64,000 nucleotides of DNA from JASJBU01 sp963797085. Lineage in GTDB: Bacteria; Pseudomonadota; Gammaproteobacteria; Chromatiales; Chromatiaceae. Positions 27,162-39,967 of this stretch are shown in pieces; positions within the stretch are counted from its first letter, which is position 1; each line of letters begins with the position of its first letter. The stretch is from NCBI GenBank assembly GCA_963797085.1, contig CAWCOA010000023.1, forward strand, positions 102,297 to 166,296, read 5' to 3'. The translations under genes and the position numbers were made by a program. The notes below the pieces were generated by a model. The model saw only the letters and a list, made by a program, of their open reading frames with translations. It was not told the origin of the DNA and ran no database searches.

Positions 27162-27833
27162 TCAATAATTGCCGATCGGCAGAATAAAACGTTCGCCCCG
27201 ATGCTCCAATACCACGCCATCGGGAAGAATGTCCGACACTAAGGGCCCTTCTGTGAGCCTGTCTCCTTCACGATATTTTTCCATATTTATCAGGACATAG
27301 CTGCGACCTGGTTGTTTATCGTAGCTATGGATATCGATATTCAGCTTAGGTAAGTTTTCTATATAACCATCAGGCAGTTCATTGATAGTTTTCACCACCT
27401 GTGAAGACGCATCGGCTTTCGAGCTGACTGCCGGTTTCGAAATCTTCTTGACTGGAGCTTGAATATCCGTTTCTACGGGCTCTGGTTCTGGCTTCTTCAG
27501 TGGTAATTGAATGATCTTTTCTACTGGGGTCGCCGAGCCGCTGTCTACCATCGACCGCCCAGCTGGCTTCCGCTGAACAGGCGGCTGCATGGAAACGGGA
27601 GCAGGTAGCTCGAGGGCAGGCTCTGCATACCTGCTCAGCGGCTGCGGGGATTCCTCCTCTCCCAGATAGATGCCCAGGCTCAACATGCCAATCGCCACAA
27701 CCCCCAACAGGACGATACTGAACAGCTTTGAACGATTCTGTTCAACATCTTGAGGTGCGCCGCCAATCCCTGGCACCTCCCCCAACTTGTGCTGACGTTC
27801 AGCTTTTTTCAGGGCCTCTAGAATCAGTGACAT
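27162..27833 (-). CDS. gspB: General secretion pathway protein B (GspB)
   Basis: 223 residues. The start MSLILEALKKAERQHKLGEV is typical of GspB/ExeB proteins. One membrane helix follows (LFSIVLLGVVAIGMLSLGIY), then a proline-rich periplasmic linker. The C-terminal GspB domain ends the protein (YVLINMEKYREGDRL and VVLEHRGERFILPIG). With GspA it helps insert or assemble the type II secretin through peptidoglycan. It begins immediately after the gspA stop codon. Confidence 0.9.
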   Translation of the reverse strand: MSLILEALKKAERQHKLGEVPGIGGAPQDVEQNRSKLFSIVLLGVVAIGMLSLGIYLGEEESPQPLSRYAEPALELPAPVSMQPPVQRKPAGRSMVDSGSATPVEKIIQLPLKKPEPEPVETDIQAPVKKISKPAVSSKADASSQVVKTINELPDGYIENLPKLNIDIHSYDKQPGRSYVLINMEKYREGDRLTEGPLVSDILPDGVVLEHRGERFILPIGNY

Positions 27834-27834
27834 T

Positions 27835-29544
27835 CTAATTACTGCCCTTCAGGGTCGGAGTACCGGTGGGAAGATGCAGATTATTCAACAGGATCATGGT
27901 CCAGGCGCCTGCTATGCCATCAGCCGTGAGGCCACCTGCTCGCTGAAATCTTTGCAGGCGAACTTTCAATTCGTCATCGAACTGATCCACACCGACGATG
28001 CTGGGCACGGGCTGCGCATCCGCCAGAGACAATCTCTCACGCAGCCAGGTGACCACCACGCCTGACGACCCCGGACCTATCAAGGCGCCTCCTGGTGGCG
28101 GTCGCCAGAGCATCACGAACGCCCCCTCCCATTGCTCGATAAAGTCATTTTTCCCAATCCAAACCTCACCATCTCCGACATCAACGAGGAGTTCTTCCGC
28201 GCGCATCTTTTTGACCAGTACCGGCTTGGCTAAATCTTCCATTTTCAGCTGGCACAGGAATGGGCGGTCAAGTCGCATCAGGCCTTCCCAGTTCGTCAAA
28301 CCACTCAGACAGCGCAGCCCCATCAACATCGCCTGATGACAGATATCCTGTTCCACATCGGTCCCGACAGTTCTGCCCCAAAGCTGGAAAAGTTTCTGAT
28401 GGAGGGTCTGCTGCTTGAGCGTTCCCGGTTCGTCGAAGGTTGCAGCCTCGACCAGCAGCGGCGATCCGTTCGCAACTGACATGCTAAGTGACTGTTTTTG
28501 CTCATTCGACAGGACGATCTCACTAAGCACCTCGGTGGCCTTTGGCGAATCCAGCTGGCCCAGATCTTTCTCCTGTGTGGATTTTGTGATCCTCACAATA
28601 TCCTCAACCGGACCAGCTAAGGTGTCAGTCGTGGAATTTTGCGGATCAACCAGGCTCGAAACCCACCAGGCCACTCCAGCTGAGGTGAGCATAAGCAGGC
28701 TCGCGATGACCCATTGACCGGTTTTTTTCCAACCATAGCGCCCTTTGATCTCCCGCGAAGCACGCCAGACCATGCGCATCGACACTTTCTTTGAGCCGGA
28801 AGTAAACACTGCCAATAAAGCACGCTCGCAGAGCGTATTGATCCTGCGCGGCACGCCACCCGTAATGTAGTAGACCAATTTCAGCGCTGATGGCGTGAAG
28901 AGATCATCACCCACACCCGCAATGGTAAGCCGGTGCCGGATGTATCTGGCAGTCTCTTCCCGGCACAGGGGTGAGAGGTGGTAGCGGGCGGTAATACGTT
29001 GATCCACCTGGCGCAGATCCTTTCTTGCCAACAGTTGCTGCAGTTCCGGCTGGCCCACCAGAATGATGCGCAGCAGCTTGTGGCGCGATGTTTCCAGATT
29101 GGTCAGCAGACGTATCTGTTCCAGCACCCTGGGGCTGAGGTTCTGCGCCTCGTCAATCACCAGAACGGTATGCCGCCCCTGCCCGTGAGTCTTCAGCAGA
29201 TGCTGAGACAGATCATCGCTGAGCTGCTTGAGCATGTAGGGAGGGCCCTGGTAACTCACACCCAGCTCGTCACATATCGCCGCCATGAAGTCACGGCGCG
29301 AAAGCCGCGGGTTGAGGACCAGCGCAATATCCACATTGCCCAGGTTCTGCTCCAGAAGACTGCGCACCAGCATGGTCTTGCCGGTACCGACCTCGCCTGT
29401 CAACTGGACAAAACCACCATTGGGGCCGGTTCCGTAGATCAGATGGGCCAGACTCTCTTCATGGCCACGACTGAGAAACAGATAGCGGGGGTCTGGCGTA
29501 ATGGAAAACGGATTTTCCTGAAAGCCGAAGTCACTGAATTTCAT
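27835..29544 (-). CDS. gspA: GspA/ExeA-like AAA ATPase with peptidoglycan-binding domain
   Basis: 569 residues. The AAA domain has Walker A GEVGTGKT (near residue 51) and Walker B VLVIDEAQNL, with the usual start MKFSDFGFQENPFSITPDPR. A membrane helix lies around residue 280 (WVIASLLMLTSAGVAWWV). The periplasmic part ends in a peptidoglycan-binding domain (VVVTWLRERLSLAD and LKVRLQRFQRAGGLTADGIA). In Aeromonas, ExeA with ExeB is needed for secretin assembly. No other type II secretion genes are in the window. It forms an operon with gspB and the Sel1 protein. Confidence 0.92.
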   Translation of the reverse strand: MKFSDFGFQENPFSITPDPRYLFLSRGHEESLAHLIYGTGPNGGFVQLTGEVGTGKTMLVRSLLEQNLGNVDIALVLNPRLSRRDFMAAICDELGVSYQGPPYMLKQLSDDLSQHLLKTHGQGRHTVLVIDEAQNLSPRVLEQIRLLTNLETSRHKLLRIILVGQPELQQLLARKDLRQVDQRITARYHLSPLCREETARYIRHRLTIAGVGDDLFTPSALKLVYYITGGVPRRINTLCERALLAVFTSGSKKVSMRMVWRASREIKGRYGWKKTGQWVIASLLMLTSAGVAWWVSSLVDPQNSTTDTLAGPVEDIVRITKSTQEKDLGQLDSPKATEVLSEIVLSNEQKQSLSMSVANGSPLLVEAATFDEPGTLKQQTLHQKLFQLWGRTVGTDVEQDICHQAMLMGLRCLSGLTNWEGLMRLDRPFLCQLKMEDLAKPVLVKKMRAEELLVDVGDGEVWIGKNDFIEQWEGAFVMLWRPPPGGALIGPGSSGVVVTWLRERLSLADAQPVPSIVGVDQFDDELKVRLQRFQRAGGLTADGIAGAWTMILLNNLHLPTGTPTLKGSN

Positions 29545-29559
29545 AATAAAGTGCGTTCC

Positions 29560-29964
29560 TTAATCGCACTCCTCATCGGCATCTTCCTCATCGGCCAGAT
29601 CGGTGGACAGCTCAATCCACCTGGCTGCCTGGTCTGTGTCCATCGCAACATCCCGGCCTGTTGCATAGATCTGACCGAGCTCCGCCGCTGCCCGGTAAGA
29701 GCCATTTGCGGCGGCCTGTTTCAACCAGTCGATACCCTTTGGCACGCTTTTCCTGACCCCCTGCCCGTTCAGATAGAGTAACCCCAGCAGATATTGTGCC
29801 TTTACATGCTGATCCTGGGCGAGACTTTTGAAACTTTTATAGGCCTTTCGGTAGTTACTCGACTCATAGGCGGAATAAGCCGCGTCAAAGTCTGCTGCTT
29901 TAGCTGGCAGCGACAGCAGGCAAAACAACCCCAGAAACCAATAGTAATGCTTTGGATACATCAA
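29560..29964 (-). CDS. Small secreted Sel1/TPR-repeat protein
   Basis: 134 residues with a signal peptide (WFLGLFCLLSLPAKAA). About two Sel1-like repeats follow (AQYLLGLLYLNGQGVRKSV and AELGQIYATGRDVAMD), then a very acidic tail. Sel1 proteins usually mediate protein contacts in envelope assembly. It lies 15 bases upstream of gspA on the same strand and is probably the first gene of that operon. The specific partner is unknown. Confidence 0.8.
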   Translation of the reverse strand: MMYPKHYYWFLGLFCLLSLPAKAADFDAAYSAYESSNYRKAYKSFKSLAQDQHVKAQYLLGLLYLNGQGVRKSVPKGIDWLKQAAANGSYRAAAELGQIYATGRDVAMDTDQAARWIELSTDLADEEDADEECD

Positions 29965-30351
29965 AAAAGACCCTACTGTTGAGATAGCCCTATTCTGCCA
30001 TAGCCCCGACTGTTTACCAGGGAGTCAGACCGTTTATTCGCGGCACAGCAACAATCTGTTGACGCAGTGAATCTGATCTGTCGTTCCTTACGTACTCTAG
30101 CTTAGTATTCCGTCGACATAGGGTTGATGGAGTACTAATCACAGGATAATCAAATGAACCAATGCTTTTTGCCTGGAGTCTCAACCATCAGAATCAGCTG
30201 AGCTTGAGACGCACCGGATAAGCCGTGTTTTCCCAGCAACTCCAGCAGCAAGAGATTTGGCTGATCCAACTAAACGTATCATCGGCCAGGTCCAGGTCAA
30301 CCGTTAAGCCATTTTATCGATATTCCAAAAACTGACAGCACTAATACTCCA
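29965..30351. other. Divergent promoter region between Sel1/gspAB and tlpA-like genes
   Basis: About 390 bases with no supported gene between two divergent transcription units. Both promoters must lie here. I cannot assign boxes with confidence. Confidence 0.5.
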
Positions 30352-30900
30352 ATGCGTCTAAACAACTCAATACATCTAATACCTTTCCTGCTATTCATTG
30401 GCGCCCAAACGCTCTGGGCAAGCCGACGCCCTGCCCCGGAGTGGGATATCTCGGAATGGATCAACGGTGAGGGCAGCAGCCTGGCAGAACTCAGGGGTAA
30501 AGTGGTAGTAGTGGATTTCTTCCAGCTATGGTGCCCCGGCTGTAATAGCTTTTCCATTCCTTTGATGGCGACCTGGGAGGAGGAGTACCGCAACGAGGTG
30601 GACCAAGGCCGAATTGCATTCCTCAGCATCCATACTGTATTCGAAGGGCATGAATACCAGCATTCCGGCCGTCTGCGTCAATATCTGCAGCAGAAAGACA
30701 TCCAGCATCTGGTTGGCATTGACCGACATCAGGAGGGGAAAGAGATCCCTGAAACCATGCGCGGCTACCAAACCCGTGGTACTCCGGAAAAGGCAATCAT
30801 TGATCAGCAGGGCCAAATACGCTTTCAGCGATTCGGCCGCTTCAATCCCATTGAGGCTGAGAAACTGATAGAAAACCTGCTTGAAGAAAAGGGAATCTAG
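30352..30900 (+). CDS. TlpA-like periplasmic thioredoxin
   Basis: 182 residues with a signal peptide (IHLIPFLLFIGAQTLWAS). The thioredoxin fold has the redox motif CPGC in VVVDFFQLWCPGCNSF (near residue 65), and the cis-proline region is TRGTPEKAIID. It should act as a periplasmic thiol-disulfide protein. The next gene starts 4 bases after its stop and encodes a second thiol protein with a DsbD-type domain, so the pair probably works together. The start has no strong ribosome binding site. Confidence 0.85.
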   Translation: MRLNNSIHLIPFLLFIGAQTLWASRRPAPEWDISEWINGEGSSLAELRGKVVVVDFFQLWCPGCNSFSIPLMATWEEEYRNEVDQGRIAFLSIHTVFEGHEYQHSGRLRQYLQQKDIQHLVGIDRHQEGKEIPETMRGYQTRGTPEKAIIDQQGQIRFQRFGRFNPIEAEKLIENLLEEKGI

Positions 30901-30904
30901 CCCC

Positions 30905-33355
<2,451 letters not shown>

Positions 33356-33365
33356 CACCAAGCTT

Positions 33366-33818
33366 ATGCAAATATGGGTCGATGCAGACGCCTGTCCCAA
33401 TGTGATCAAGGATATTCTGTTCCGTGCCGCGGACAGAACGCAGACCCGGGTGATCCTGGTCGCCAATCAGCCGCTGCACACACCGGCATCGAAATTCGTC
33501 ACCAGCATCCAGGTGCCCGGTGGATTCGATGTGGCGGACAATGAGATCGTCAGACGACTCGAACAGGACGACCTGGTGATCACCGCCGACATCCCCCTGG
33601 CGGCCGAAGTGATCGAAAAGGGCGGCCATGCGATCAATCCCAGGGGCGAACGCTACACCAAAGACAATATCAAGCAGCGCCTCACCATGCGAGACTTCAT
33701 GGATGAACTGCGTGGCAGCGGCATCGACACCGGTGGCCCACCTTCACTGAACCAGGGCGACCGTCAGGCATTCGCCAATCAGCTGGACCGGTTTCTCAGG
33801 CAGGTAAAACCGGTCTAA
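33366..33818 (+). CDS. yaiI: YaiI/YqxD family (UPF0178, DUF188) protein
   Basis: 150 residues, normal family length. The start MQIWVDADACPNVIKDIL is diagnostic. It is followed by VPGGFDVADNEIV, DLVITADIPLAAEVIEKG and NPRGERYTKDNI. The fold is PIN-like, suggesting a nuclease, but no activity is established. It starts 10 bases after the corrected end of the DUF255 gene. Confidence 0.93.
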   Translation: MQIWVDADACPNVIKDILFRAADRTQTRVILVANQPLHTPASKFVTSIQVPGGFDVADNEIVRRLEQDDLVITADIPLAAEVIEKGGHAINPRGERYTKDNIKQRLTMRDFMDELRGSGIDTGGPPSLNQGDRQAFANQLDRFLRQVKPV

Positions 33819-33878
33819 CCCGAACTCATCCCTACCGCTACGTTTGCAGGGGTCACGAGTACCCAACTCACAGACTGG

Positions 33879-36295
33879 CTAGATTAAATCTGTCACGGGC
33901 TTCGGCGGAACAATGCCATATCCTTGTGCGTAATCGATATCAAGGGTCTTCAGTTTCTCGAGTGTGCTCCTATCTTCCACGCACTCGGCGATGATCTGTT
34001 TACCCATCACCTGGCCGATCTCACTGATTGACTTCACCATGGCCAGATCGATGGGCTCATCGAGAATTCCTCTGACGAAGGTCCCATCGATTTTCAGAAA
34101 ATCCACCGGTAGGTTCTTCAGATAAGTGAATGATGACAAGCCGCTGCCGAAGTCATCCAAGGCAAATCGACAGCCATGTTCCTTGAGGGCATTGATAAAG
34201 CGCGTGGCGCTGGAAAGGTTGGCAACTGCCGCAGTTTCGGTAATCTCAAAACAGATCGATCCGGGAGGGATACGGTTTTTCTCGAGTTGTTCAAAGATAA
34301 ACTCGAGAAAGCCCTCGTCGCCGATCGAATGGCCGGACAGATTGATAAAGCAGGTAGTCAATCGCGCTAAATAACCAGGATGCCCGGCAAATAACTCGAA
34401 TGCAGTTTGAATGACCCAGTAGTCGATTTTTATCGCCAGATTAAAGCGCTCCGCCGCCGGCAGGAAGACCCCAGGCAACACCAGGACCCCGGGTTCTTCC
34501 TCCAGGCGCAGCAGCAGCTCATAATGAACCTCTTCCGACTGTTCATCCCGCAGAGAAACGACTGACTGAAAATAGAGCCGGAACCGATCCTGTTCAAGTG
34601 CATCGTAAATTCTTGTGACCCATTGCATCTCACCGTGACGCTGCGCCAATACGCTATCGTCTTCCCGGTAGATATGAACACGGTTGCGTCCGGCATCCTT
34701 CGCCGCATAGCATGCACTATCGGCAGCGCGTAACACGGCACTGATGCTGTCACCAATACCGACTGATGGGCACCAGTCCGATACTTGCACCGATATTGAA
34801 GTTTTTACCCTCCCAGACGAATCGGTATTGCTCAATCGTCATCAACAGGGTGTGGGTTACACGCTTGGCCTGGGAAATCGAGCAGTGCTCCATCAAGATG
34901 CCAAACTCATCCCCGCCCAGGCGAGCCAGGGTATCGCGACTTCTGATCTGGCTCTGCAGCAGGTCCGCAAGCTGGCGCAGCAGTTCGTCCCCCGCCACAT
35001 GCCCACAGGTATCATTGATCACCTTAAACTGATCAAGATCCAGATAACAGAGCACGTGTTCGGCCTGCTCCTCGAACTCAGTATCCAGTACTCTCTGTAG
35101 ACGGCATTCGAATTCATGCCGGTTGACCAGGCCCGTCAACGCATCATGGGTCGCCTGATGGGTCAATTTCTGGGCCATGTGCCTGGCTTCAGTCACATCA
35201 CTGAATACCAGAATCAAGCCTGAGGTGGTGCCGTCTTTACCGGGTATCGAAGAAGCCGATATCTGAATCGCGTGTTCGCGACCCTCACGACTGACCAGCA
35301 TGCCATGCTTGGCAAGGTCGGCTGTATTGTCATCCAGGAGTAGTTTTGTAACGGAATCTATGATGGGTTCTCGATCATGCTCCTGGATGAAGTGGAAAAC
35401 TGCATCCAGCTTTAAGCCCAGGGCCTGATCCAACGGCCAGTCTGTGAGGGTTTCCGCGACCGGATTTAAATACTCGATCACGCCTTCAGGGTCCGTCGTG
35501 ATCACCGCATCCGCGATCGAATGGAGCGTTACCTGAGCCTTTTCCTTCTCGGCGAACAGTGCCATTTCCACCTGCTGGCGCTTGGCGATGTCCCGCTGTA
35601 GATGCTCATTGATTTTCGCGAGTTCAGCGGTACGCTCCGCTACCCGCTCCTCCAGTTGATGATTGAGCCGTTCAACCATCGCCTTCTCTGCATCTAGATG
35701 CGCTATCAGACGCTTATTGTGCAGCTGCAGTTTGAATCCATTGACCAGCGTTTTGTGCATGCGCAGCGCACTCAGGGTGATAAATAAAAAAAACAGCACC
35801 TCTGCACCACCAACCGTAGCGGCGGCAGAATCCCCTGATATCAATAGATAGACAGCACTCGGTAGCAGCGCAGGTGTTGAAAAGGCAAAGAATGCACCTT
35901 TCACAACAGATAGAGTGGCTACCGAGCCTGCGGACATACCGCATATCCAGAGTGCCGCTATACCCATCTGGACATAAGACGCTTCAGGCACCAAGAGGAT
36001 TGCGGACAAGCCCCAGATGGAACCCGATACGACGACTCCAACGACAAACCACCCAAGCCAGAATTTGCTGCGGTCCACCCGTTGGGCTGGCGCCGTTTGC
36101 AGATATTTCTGGACCAAAGCGAATCTAACCCCAGTCACCGATCCATGCAGCGCCAAGCCAAACCAGCAGGAGTGAGTGGGATGAGGCATTCCAGAACAAG
36201 CCGACCAGTATCAGCGCAGCGGCAAGACTCGCTGCAAGGGCAACACGCGCCTGATCGTAAAGCACATCGACCTGCATGGATCGATATTCAATCAT
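33879..36295 (-). pseudogene. Membrane-bound PAS-GGDEF-EAL c-di-GMP protein, two frameshifts
   Basis: The first frame starts at ATG 36295 with AAGGGG upstream and encodes the first membrane helices (ALAASLAAALILVGLFW). The frame changes near 36140 and continues at 34750-36189 with several more helices, a coiled coil, a PAS domain (ADAVITTDPEGVIEYLNPVA) and a GGDEF domain. That domain has an intact active site (LARLGGDEFGIL) and I-site RSRD. A second break near 34765 leads to 33879-34835, with the GGDEF end and an EAL domain (YELLLRL, FEITET, ALDDFGSGLSSF, FLKIDGTFV, GYG). Two single-base insertions fit the length. If intact it could make or degrade c-di-GMP; the EAL signature is ELL rather than EAL. 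Confidence 0.82.
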
Positions 36296-36517
36296 CTCAT
36301 CCCCTTATTTTTATGCTAGATGTCCGGGATATCCTGTGCATAAAACGACCTTGATGCACGCCAGCCTACCTGGTTTCACGAAGAAGTTATAACAGCACCC
36401 GCTTGATAATACGAAAAAAAGCCACGCAGTGCGCCGTGCCAGGCTATTCCGATGATGCCTTCTGTGGATGGATGGACACTATTAAGAATGACAGAATATC
36501 GAAGTTAATTCAGCGGC

Positions 36518-37150
36518 TCACTCTGCCGTTGTAAGGCTGGCCAGATGAGCAAGCAGCGCCTCGACTTCATCTGCATCGAGCGTAGCGAAAAGAGATTCGC
36601 TGTTCTCATGAGTCCGGCGGCCGGTTGCAAAGTCGCCGATCTGCTTGCGCAGATAATTGGGATATTGGTTGACTAGCGGTGGGCTTTCTTTATCCGCTTT
36701 ACCGGTTGCCTGCTCACCATGACACTGAATGCAGTCCTGAAAGAGTTCTTCACCAACCTCTTTCATCTCTCCGGGCGAATCGAACTGCACGAGTATCTCG
36801 GGCGGTGATTCATAATCGGGGATGGTTAATTCATCCAACGGCAATTGAGTCACATAGGAGGCCACTGAAGCCATGGCATCTTTATTGAATCGCCAGTTTT
36901 TGAAAACCGGCACCATGGGTTTATTCAGACGCTTGCGACCCTTGAAGTCACTCAGCTGCTTTTCTATATAGGCTTGGGGTAGTCCGGCTATGCGCGGATA
37001 TTTCCCCTCCTTTCCTCCCAACCCCTTGAGCCCGTGACAGACCTTGCAGTGCTGGTAGATCTGTTTACCCACCGAAACATCGGCGGCTAAGCCATGCATG
37101 AAGAAAAATAAAACAGCTGACATTATAGCTAGGCGGGTTTTGATCAACAT
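36518..37150 (-). CDS. Diheme cytochrome c4-like protein
   Basis: 210 residues with a signal peptide (LAIMSAVLFFFMHGLAAD). Two heme-binding CXXCH motifs, CKVCH (near residue 36) and CIQCH (near 139), occur in two homologous halves. Methionine ligands are suggested by KPMVPVFKN in the first half. Cytochrome c4 carries electrons from the bc1 complex to terminal oxidases and fits a sulfur oxidiser. It stands as a single minus-strand gene. Confidence 0.9.
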   Translation of the reverse strand: MLIKTRLAIMSAVLFFFMHGLAADVSVGKQIYQHCKVCHGLKGLGGKEGKYPRIAGLPQAYIEKQLSDFKGRKRLNKPMVPVFKNWRFNKDAMASVASYVTQLPLDELTIPDYESPPEILVQFDSPGEMKEVGEELFQDCIQCHGEQATGKADKESPPLVNQYPNYLRKQIGDFATGRRTHENSESLFATLDADEVEALLAHLASLTTAE

Positions 37151-37181
37151 TTCACTCTTTCTCCCCTGATTTTTTCTTTTT

Positions 37182-38213
37182 TTACATTAAGTAATCAGCG
37201 CTGGCAGTTTTCTTGGTGCGTCGCCAGAACTGCCGGAGTGAACCCGCAGTTACCTCGTAACAATCGCCATTGCATGGATAGAGGACTAATTGACTCTTTT
37301 TGATCCGCTGCAGATCCTCAGCAAGCAAACCGATCTTTTGTTCCAGGTTACTTAATACCTCAGACCAGCATGAAGGGTCGGCATTCAGCAGTGGTGACAC
37401 AAGATCTGTCAGCACCATCAGCGTTTCTTCACATTCTGCCCATGGCGAGCCATCATCAGCAACGGGCTCGACTTCGACCCCAGCAAGCCCCGCCAGTCCT
37501 TTGGCGGTGGGGTCCTCACTATAGACCTTCTCAAACCTGGACTGTTTCACTTCCGGCAAGCGGCCTACACCCGACATCCAGATGCCATTGACAGTCAATC
37601 TGCCCTCCGCTTCACGCTGTTGATTGACAGGAGATTGAAACAGCAGCATCTGCATCTCATTCAACAACTGCCGCCAGCGCCTGGCATCCTGACCCTCAGG
37701 CATAAAGGGTTCGATATGATGCCCCACAACCTGGTTGAGACCATGCGTCTGCAAATCGGGACAGTCTTCGAGTCTCAGGTACCAGCTTTCTGGAGCAACC
37801 GTCAGCAGTTGCATCCGCTCAGCAGCGAAGTGTTCATTGAACTCTGCGGCAATCGTTGCAGCCTCGAAGGCCGTGATATCGAGCTGTTCATGATTGAACA
37901 GCAGCAAGCGGTCACGATCAGGCAGCAGATGCACCGGATCAGCCCGCATCCAACAGGCGTTCGCGGCACTCTCTCCCGTCGCTTGGTAATTTACCGCGCC
38001 TTCCGGAAGGTCTCTTTCCCCGCTCAGTGGATAACCAAATAGGGAGAAAAGCGTTGTCAGGTAATCATTCCCCAAGCAGCTTCTACTTTTTCCCCTGGAT
38101 AGCATTTTTTCCAACCATGGTACTGCCGGGACGATTCCCGAAGCCTCAAGGTTGGGCAGAGGCCCCAACAAGCCGGGAACCAACAGATGCAGCCTGGTGA
38201 CTGAAGTGTTCAT
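37182..38213 (-). CDS. RpfE-type regulatory protein (phosphoglycerate-mutase-like fold, tentative)
   Basis: About 343 residues from the ATG at 38213 (MNTSVTRLHLLVPGLLGPLP); an ATG eight codons upstream is also possible. The visible features are the opening LLVPGLLGPLPNLEASG, TLFSLFGYPLSGERDLP, WMRADPVHLLPDRDRLLLF and VNGIWMSGVGRLP. They match proteins annotated as RpfE-type or COG4255, which lie near recJ in other gammaproteobacteria. The role is not established. The family name is from memory and moderately certain. Confidence 0.6.
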   Translation of the reverse strand: MNTSVTRLHLLVPGLLGPLPNLEASGIVPAVPWLEKMLSRGKSRSCLGNDYLTTLFSLFGYPLSGERDLPEGAVNYQATGESAANACWMRADPVHLLPDRDRLLLFNHEQLDITAFEAATIAAEFNEHFAAERMQLLTVAPESWYLRLEDCPDLQTHGLNQVVGHHIEPFMPEGQDARRWRQLLNEMQMLLFQSPVNQQREAEGRLTVNGIWMSGVGRLPEVKQSRFEKVYSEDPTAKGLAGLAGVEVEPVADDGSPWAECEETLMVLTDLVSPLLNADPSCWSEVLSNLEQKIGLLAEDLQRIKKSQLVLYPCNGDCYEVTAGSLRQFWRRTKKTASADYLM

Positions 38214-38276
38214 AGGTCGGTGTATAGCGGGCAGCATCGATCAGGCTGTTCGATGAACAGTGTCTGCCCATACTGA

Positions 38277-39163
38277 TCAAACAATCGCGTAGTCCAGCAT
38301 CAATCCCAGAAATACTGCCATACCGAAATTATTGTTGTTCAGAAAGGCCTCGAAACATGCCTTTGGATGGCGTTCCAGACAAATGATCTGCTGAAAAATA
38401 AAAAAGCCGCACCAGCCGCCAGCCCCAGGTAATAGATCCAGCCTCTGTCAGCCAGCATGCCGATGACAACCAGCAGCAGCAACATGATGAACTGCAGCAA
38501 ACCGATAATCAGCAGGTCATGGCGGCCAAACAGGATGGCGGTGGATTTAACCCCGATTTTGATATCGTCTTCCCGGTCGACCATGGCATATTGAGTATCG
38601 TAGATGAGCGCCCACAACAAGGTTGCTGCAAACATGATCCAGGCAACCAGTGGCATGGACTCGGTGACTGCCATGAAAGCCATTGGTACAGCCCAGCCGA
38701 ATGCGGCGCCCAATACCACTTGGGGCAGATGGGTGTAACGTTTCATAAAGGGATAGGCTGCCGCGAGCAACGCCGCGCCAACCGACAGCGCCATGGTCTG
38801 CCAGTTGAGAAAAAACAGCAGCGAGAAGGCGATGAGGCTGAGCACCACAAATACCGCCAGGGCTTCGCTTGCGCTTACCAGCCCACTGGCCACGGGCCGT
38901 TCCCGGGTGCGGGCCACCTGTCCATCGATATGCCGGTCAGCGAAATCGTTGATGGCGCAACCCGCAGAGCGCATCAGGGCGACGCCCAGGATGAAGATCA
39001 GAACGATACGCCAAGGGGGCTGCCCCTGCCCCGCGATCCACAGCGCCCAGAGCGACGGCCATAAGAGTAGCAGGATACCGATAGGCTTATGCAGGCGAAT
39101 CAACAGCGGCGTAACGACGCAGCCTTTCAGACCAGGCAACAGGTCCCGCTTGGAGATTTTCAA
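38277..39163 (-). CDS. ubiA: 4-hydroxybenzoate octaprenyltransferase UbiA, frameshift near C-terminus
   Basis: A polytopic membrane prenyltransferase with the family motifs RSAGCAINDFADRHID (first Asp-rich site) and YDTQYAMVDREDD (second). RLHKPIGILLLLWP lies near the N-terminus. The unbroken frame ends early at 38339 with a non-homologous tail. Adding one T in the T run at 38394-38398 restores QQIICLERHPKACFEAFL and a stop at 38277, giving 295 residues, the expected length. It attaches the polyprenyl chain to 4-hydroxybenzoate in ubiquinone synthesis and follows ubiC, its substrate supplier. Confidence 0.92.
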
Positions 39164-39181
39164 TCTTGACTTCTGGCGAAC

Positions 39182-39763
39182 TCATTTATCGTGACTTTGC
39201 GCTAACTCAGGTAGAAATATCTCATTGACCAGTATCGGGCGTCCGGATATGTAGAACAATGTCCTGCGACCCCATAATGTTTGAGGTTGTCGTTCCAGGT
39301 TTGCCGTGGCGGAGGCAAACAGGGGATGCCGGGGCTGCAATCTGGCAATCTGGGTGATCCCACGCTGTACACTCGAATCAGCAAACAGCACCGCGCCCAA
39401 CGGCTTTTCACCCAGCTGCGTCAAGCGTCGGGCAGAGCCCCGCAAACTGGTTGCCGGGATCAGCGTCCTGGCGAAGACCCAGGGATGGCCGTCACACAAC
39501 AGCTCCACCTCCCGGATCAAGGTAACTTCGCCACGCCGCAGCCGCAACACTTTGCTTTCGCTGTAGAGCGGTGAGCCCCAGGCCTGATGCAGCAGGTGCA
39601 CACGAAACTGGCCGGCGCCACAGGCTTGAATCACTCGCCGGGTGAGGGACCCTTCGTCGCGCAGCCAGTCCGCTACATTTTCAGGAACTGTGGCAACCCG
39701 CTGCAGCCGCCACTCCCCCCAGTTGGGTTCGAGGATTGATTTTTCCCTTGTTCTGACTACCAC
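39182..39763 (-). CDS. ubiC: Chorismate lyase UbiC
   Basis: 193 residues from a GTG start. The family features are WLRDEGSLTRRVIQACGAGQ, SKVLRLRRGEVTLIREVEL, WVFARTLIPATSL and GRRTLFYISGRPILVNEIFL. It converts chorismate to 4-hydroxybenzoate and pyruvate, the first committed step of ubiquinone synthesis. It lies 18 bases upstream of ubiA on the same strand. UbiC is about 165 residues in E. coli; the longer form is common in Chromatiales and Pseudomonas. Confidence 0.92.
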   Translation of the reverse strand: MVVRTREKSILEPNWGEWRLQRVATVPENVADWLRDEGSLTRRVIQACGAGQFRVHLLHQAWGSPLYSESKVLRLRRGEVTLIREVELLCDGHPWVFARTLIPATSLRGSARRLTQLGEKPLGAVLFADSSVQRGITQIARLQPRHPLFASATANLERQPQTLWGRRTLFYISGRPILVNEIFLPELAQSHDK

Positions 39764-39900
39764 TGCCTGTCGATCACTCCACTGAACTCTGAAAACAGCA
39801 CCATCCGTTCAAAATGACATCCGTCCGCTAATCCCAGAATTCACTCTGCACACACGGCGTACCTAACCGCTAAAAAGTAGGGATTATCGCATAGCTTGAC

Positions 39901-39966
39901 CCGGAAATTTCACCCGCGAACGTGATGATCGTGCTGAGATCGTCAGCAAACGGGTGAATTTTTCGG
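39901..39966. terminator. Long inverted repeat just after recG
   Basis: CCGGAAATTTCACCCG (39901-39916) pairs with CGGGTGAATTTTTCGG (39951-39966) with two mismatches. The enclosed sequence can form a second small stem (GATGATC with GATCGTC). It begins at the recG stop codon and separates recG from ubiC. No U-run follows, so it may be a terminator or a repeat element. Confidence 0.45.
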
Positions 39967-39967
39967 G

